Shown here piece after piece: positions 5,270-7,621 of a stretch of DNA of 7,621 bases (its first letter is position 1; each line of letters opens with the position of its first letter). The notes below the pieces were generated by a model. The model was not told the DNA's origin. It made no database searches and was given only the letters and a program-made list of their open reading frames with translations. A program made the position numbers and the translations under genes. Origin of the DNA: Alcanivorax sp. (GTDB lineage: Bacteria; Pseudomonadota; Gammaproteobacteria; Pseudomonadales; Alcanivoracaceae); assembly GCA_007135015.1 (NCBI GenBank), contig SLJS01000088.1, positions 1-7,621 of the forward strand. The letters are read 5' to 3'.

Positions 5270-6073
5270 ATGCATGAAAAGGCAATAGTGGGCGTGGACT
5301 TTTCCCCGGCGGGGGAGCTTCTCGAGCAGGCCCTGCCGAAACTGAAGCAACTGGGTACCCGTGAGCTCACCCTGGTGCATGTGATGGCGACGGGGTATGG
5401 CAGCACGCCCCAGTCGACCCATGAGGAGCATTACCGCGGGGAACTCGAAGCCCTGGCCGAACGGCTGCGCCGACAGGGGTTCAGCGTGGAGGTGGATCTG
5501 CGAAGCGGTGAGCCGGCGCTGGAACTCGAGCGGGCGGCTCTGGAATCCAGTGCCACGCTGATCGTGGCGGGTACACGCGGTCATCGTCCGTTGCGCGATC
5601 TGTTTCTGGGCAATGTGGCCCTGGGGCTGGCGCGCACCGCGCGCCGCGCATTACTCCTTCTCCCCCTCGGGCAGCACGACGATGCGGGCGATACCCTGGT
5701 GCTGGCCACCGATGGGTCCGCGCAGGCCGAAGCTGCCGAAGCGGCTGCCCTGGCACTGCTGGCACTGAAAGGGCAGTTTGCTCGCGTACTGGCGGTATCT
5801 GTCGCCGATTCCGGGGATCCGGAAACCCGTGAGCAGTACACAAGAACCCTCGAGGCGCATCTGTCCTCCCTGCGTGAGCGTGCTCCCGTGGAAACCCGGG
5901 TACTGGAGGGTGACCCGGCGCGCACCATTGTCGACGTGGCCGCAAGGGAAAAAGCGGGATTGCTGGTGCTCGGCAAGCGTGGGCACAACCCGCTGACGGA
6001 ACTGCTGCTGGGCAGCACCGCGGAACGGGTGCTGCGCCGCGCCACGGTGCCTGTACTGATGGTGCCGGGCTGA
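5270..6073 (+). CDS. Tandem universal stress protein (UspA-UspA)
   Basis: A 267-residue cytoplasmic protein made of two UspA domains, about 1-138 and 140-267. Each begins with a beta strand and an Asp (IVGVDFS; LVLATDGS) and ends with the ATP-binding signature G-2x-G-9x-G(S/T). In domain 2 the signature is complete (GKRGHNPLTELLLGST). In domain 1 it reads GTRGHRPLRDLFLGN, with Asn where Ser/Thr is usual, so the first domain may bind nucleotide differently. Tandem Usp proteins act in general stress survival; no enzymatic role is known here. A ribosome binding site (AGCGGGGA, 5256-5263) precedes ATG by 6 bases. The gap of 80 bases after acr3 contains only a 5-base-pair inverted repeat (GGTCC 5234-5238, GGACC 5245-5249), so it may be the third gene of the ars operon. 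Confidence 0.92.
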   Translation: MHEKAIVGVDFSPAGELLEQALPKLKQLGTRELTLVHVMATGYGSTPQSTHEEHYRGELEALAERLRRQGFSVEVDLRSGEPALELERAALESSATLIVAGTRGHRPLRDLFLGNVALGLARTARRALLLLPLGQHDDAGDTLVLATDGSAQAEAAEAAALALLALKGQFARVLAVSVADSGDPETREQYTRTLEAHLSSLRERAPVETRVLEGDPARTIVDVAAREKAGLLVLGKRGHNPLTELLLGSTAERVLRRATVPVLMVPG

Positions 6074-6093
6074 GCTCGTATCCGTCACCGGGG

Positions 6094-6127
6094 CTGTCAT
6101 ATTCCTGTCACATGGATGTCATTGAAT
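6094..6127 (+). promoter_or_regulatory. Pho-box promoter of phoB-phoR
   Basis: Three PhoB half-sites occur at exact 11-base steps: CTGTCAT (6094-6100), CTGTCAC (6105-6111) and ATGTCAT (6116-6122). The first is a perfect consensus match and the other two each miss by one base. Ten bases after the first 18-base box (6094-6111) comes the -10-like TTGAAT (6122-6127). A further CCGTCAC at 6082-6088 is one base out of register. This is strong evidence for autoregulation of phoBR by phosphorylated PhoB. It starts 20 bases after the stress-protein stop codon. Confidence 0.88.
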
Positions 6128-6160
6128 GAGTAGCCATGAACCATAGCGCGGAACCGGACA

Positions 6161-6862
6161 ATGAAGGCTCGCATTCTGATCGTCGATGACGAGGCGGCCA
6201 TTCGCGAAATGGTGGCCGGCGCCCTGGAACTGGCGGATTTCCAGCCCCTGGAAGCGGGCGATGCCCGCACCGCCCACGCCATGATCGTGGACGAAAGGCC
6301 TGATCTGGTGCTGCTGGACTGGATGCTGCCGCCGGTAAGCGGCATCGAGCTGGCACGCCGGCTCAAGAGCGATAGCACCACGGCGGAAATTCCCCTTATC
6401 ATGCTCACCGCCCGCAGCGAAGAGGATAACCGCATTCAGGGGCTGGAAGCCGGTGCCGACGATTATGTCACCAAACCCTTCTCCACCCGGGAACTGGTGG
6501 CGCGTATCCGGGCGGTGCTGCGCCGCACTTCCGCGGAAGCGGCGGAGAAGAAGCTTGAAGCAGAGGGGCTGGTGCTCGACCCGGTCAGTCACCGGGTGAG
6601 CGCGGACGAAGATCCGGTGCGACTGGGGCCTACTGAATATCGCCTGCTGGAATTCTTCATGTCCCATCCGGAGCGGGCCTATTCCCGCGAGCAACTGCTG
6701 GATCAGGTCTGGGGCGGCAATGTCTATGTGGAAGACCGCACCATCGATGTGCATATCCGCCGGCTGCGCAAGGCCCTGGCGCCCTGGCGCTACGACCGCT
6801 TCGTCCAGACGGTTCGGGGTACCGGTTATCGCTTTTCCACCCGCGTTGAAGATCCGTCCTGA
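6161..6862 (+). CDS. phoB: PhoB phosphate-regulon response regulator
   Basis: A 233-residue OmpR/PhoB-family regulator. The receiver domain (about 1-120) has the acidic pocket Asp9/Asp10, the phosphorylation site Asp53 in LVLLDWMLP, Thr83 in LIMLTAR and Lys105 in VTKPF; these positions are the same as in E. coli PhoB. The winged-helix DNA-binding domain (about 130-230) has LGPTEYRLLEFF, REQLLDQVWG, and the recognition region VEDRTIDVHIRRLRKAL, ending in VRGTGYRF. It is phosphorylated by PhoR when phosphate is scarce and then binds tandem CTGTCAT half-sites, which are seen before this gene and before the porin. ATG is preceded by GGAA (6151-6154) at 6 bases. phoR follows after 49 bases. Confidence 0.96.
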   Translation: MKARILIVDDEAAIREMVAGALELADFQPLEAGDARTAHAMIVDERPDLVLLDWMLPPVSGIELARRLKSDSTTAEIPLIMLTARSEEDNRIQGLEAGADDYVTKPFSTRELVARIRAVLRRTSAEAAEKKLEAEGLVLDPVSHRVSADEDPVRLGPTEYRLLEFFMSHPERAYSREQLLDQVWGGNVYVEDRTIDVHIRRLRKALAPWRYDRFVQTVRGTGYRFSTRVEDPS

Positions 6863-6911
6863 CACGGCCGGTATGATCACAATGGCCGCAACACCATGAA
6901 CGGGGAAGCCA

Positions 6912-7621
6912 TTGCGTTCCGCCATCGTTCGAGCTGAATATCGTCGTGTCGCCATTCTGCTGCTGGGGGGGCTGCTGCTGTCGTTGTGGTTCGACTCGCT
7001 GTGGCCGGCGCTGATTCTGCTCCTCGTCTACCTGCTGTTTCATGTTTTCCAGTTGTCGCGGCTGGGCCGTTGGATCGAGCGCTTTCGTCCGGGGGAGGCG
7101 CCGCCGGAAAGCAGTGGGCTCTGGGGGCGGCTTTTTGACGAGCTCTACCATCTTCTGCGACGGGAAAGCAGTACCCGGGAGGCCCTGGAAACCCTGATCG
7201 ACCGTGCTGAAAGCTCCGTGACCGCCCTGCGCGATGCCATTGTGGTGGTGGACCGGGATGGACGGATCGAATACTGGAACCGCGCCGCGGAGCGACTGCT
7301 GGGCCTTCGCAGTCCGGGCGATCGCAGGCAGACCTTCACCAATCTGGTACGGGACACACGCTTGCGAGAGTACCTGGAGGGCATGGACTTCGGTGAACCG
7401 CTTACGGTGCCCGCGCCCATGGATGAAACACGCATGCTGGAGTTCACCGTGACCCGCTTCGGAGGAGGTGACTGGCTGATTCTGGTGCGCGACGTGACCC
7501 GCCTGCATAACCTGGAGCAGATGCGCAAGGATTTCGTGGCCAATGTCAGTCATGAGCTCAAGACACCGCTGACCGTTATCAAGGGCTACCTGGAAACGCT
7601 CATGGATCAGCGCGAAGACCA
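6912..7621 (+). CDS. phoR: PhoR phosphate-regulon sensor histidine kinase (3' end outside window)
   Basis: Partial gene; the first 236 codons are visible. Two membrane segments lie close together at about residues 13-25 and 30-47 (RVAILLLGGLLLS; ALILLLVYLLF) with almost no periplasmic loop, as in PhoR of E. coli. A PAS domain follows at about 95-200 (AIVVVDRDGRIEYWNRAAERLLGL, to WLILVRDVTRLHNLE), then the dimerisation/phosphoacceptor helix MRKDFVANVSHELKTPLT with His214. The ATPase domain lies beyond the window. The start is probably TTG at 6912: an in-frame TGA at 6897-6899 bars anything further upstream, no ATG or GTG occurs in frame before the first membrane segment, and GGGGAAG at 6902-6908 can serve as ribosome binding site. 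It makes up the two-component system with PhoB and shares its promoter. Confidence 0.93.
   Translation, partial: MRSAIVRAEYRRVAILLLGGLLLSLWFDSLWPALILLLVYLLFHVFQLSRLGRWIERFRPGEAPPESSGLWGRLFDELYHLLRRESSTREALETLIDRAESSVTALRDAIVVVDRDGRIEYWNRAAERLLGLRSPGDRRQTFTNLVRDTRLREYLEGMDFGEPLTVPAPMDETRMLEFTVTRFGGGDWLILVRDVTRLHNLEQMRKDFVANVSHELKTPLTVIKGYLETLMDQRED

Noticed and set aside
6136..6189. 17-codon leader peptide overlapping the phoB start
   Set aside because: It lacks a clear ribosome binding site and a recognisable attenuation signal, and it is short enough to occur by chance.

Overview
The window reads as chromosomal DNA of a GC-rich gammaproteobacterium. Reasons: a gammaproteobacterial-type phoB-phoR pair behind a canonical Pho box, an OprO/OprP-type outer-membrane porin, and strong codon bias to G/C in third positions. 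The porin has several runs of Asp/Glu, which fits a halophilic or haloalkaliphilic lineage such as the Ectothiorhodospiraceae or a relative, but this placement is inference.

Layout. Bases 1-122 are non-coding and hold one copy of a small hairpin repeat. 123-764 (minus) is a zinc-ribbon SAM methyltransferase. 765-1294 is a 530-base non-coding stretch with a series of hairpins, including a strong terminator-like one at 923-950, a run of nine G, and a compound repeat (two more copies of the hairpin repeat in inverted orientation around a REP-like segment). That repeat ends in the ribosome binding site of a TMEM68/DGAT2-like acyltransferase (1295-2155, plus). Two hairpins at 2203-2272 lie between this gene and the convergent porin gene (2292-3452, minus). 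The 219-base divergent region 3453-3671 carries a four-half-site Pho box and -10 for the porin and, on the other strand, an ArsR promoter/operator. Then follow on the plus strand arsR (3672-4007), the arsenite efflux gene acr3 (4095-5189), a tandem universal stress protein gene (5270-6073), phoB (6161-6862) behind its own Pho box, and the 5' part of phoR (6912 to the window edge).

How it fits together. PhoR/PhoB senses phosphate limitation; PhoB probably activates its own operon (box at 6094-6122) and the porin (box at 3522-3565). Arsenate is a phosphate analogue that enters by phosphate routes, so a Pho-controlled anion porin placed divergently from arsR-acr3, with phoBR directly downstream, makes this a compact phosphate/arsenic locus: uptake induced under starvation next to the pump that clears the reduced toxic by-product. 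No arsenate reductase (arsC) is visible in the window. The methyltransferase and acyltransferase on the left are not obviously related to this theme.

The most unusual signals are the four-site Pho box with phoA-like spacing to a -10, and the three-copy repeat with core CTTTTnCGACACCC that appears to supply a Shine-Dalgarno sequence. I did not find a clearly new protein system; all proteins belong to recognisable families.
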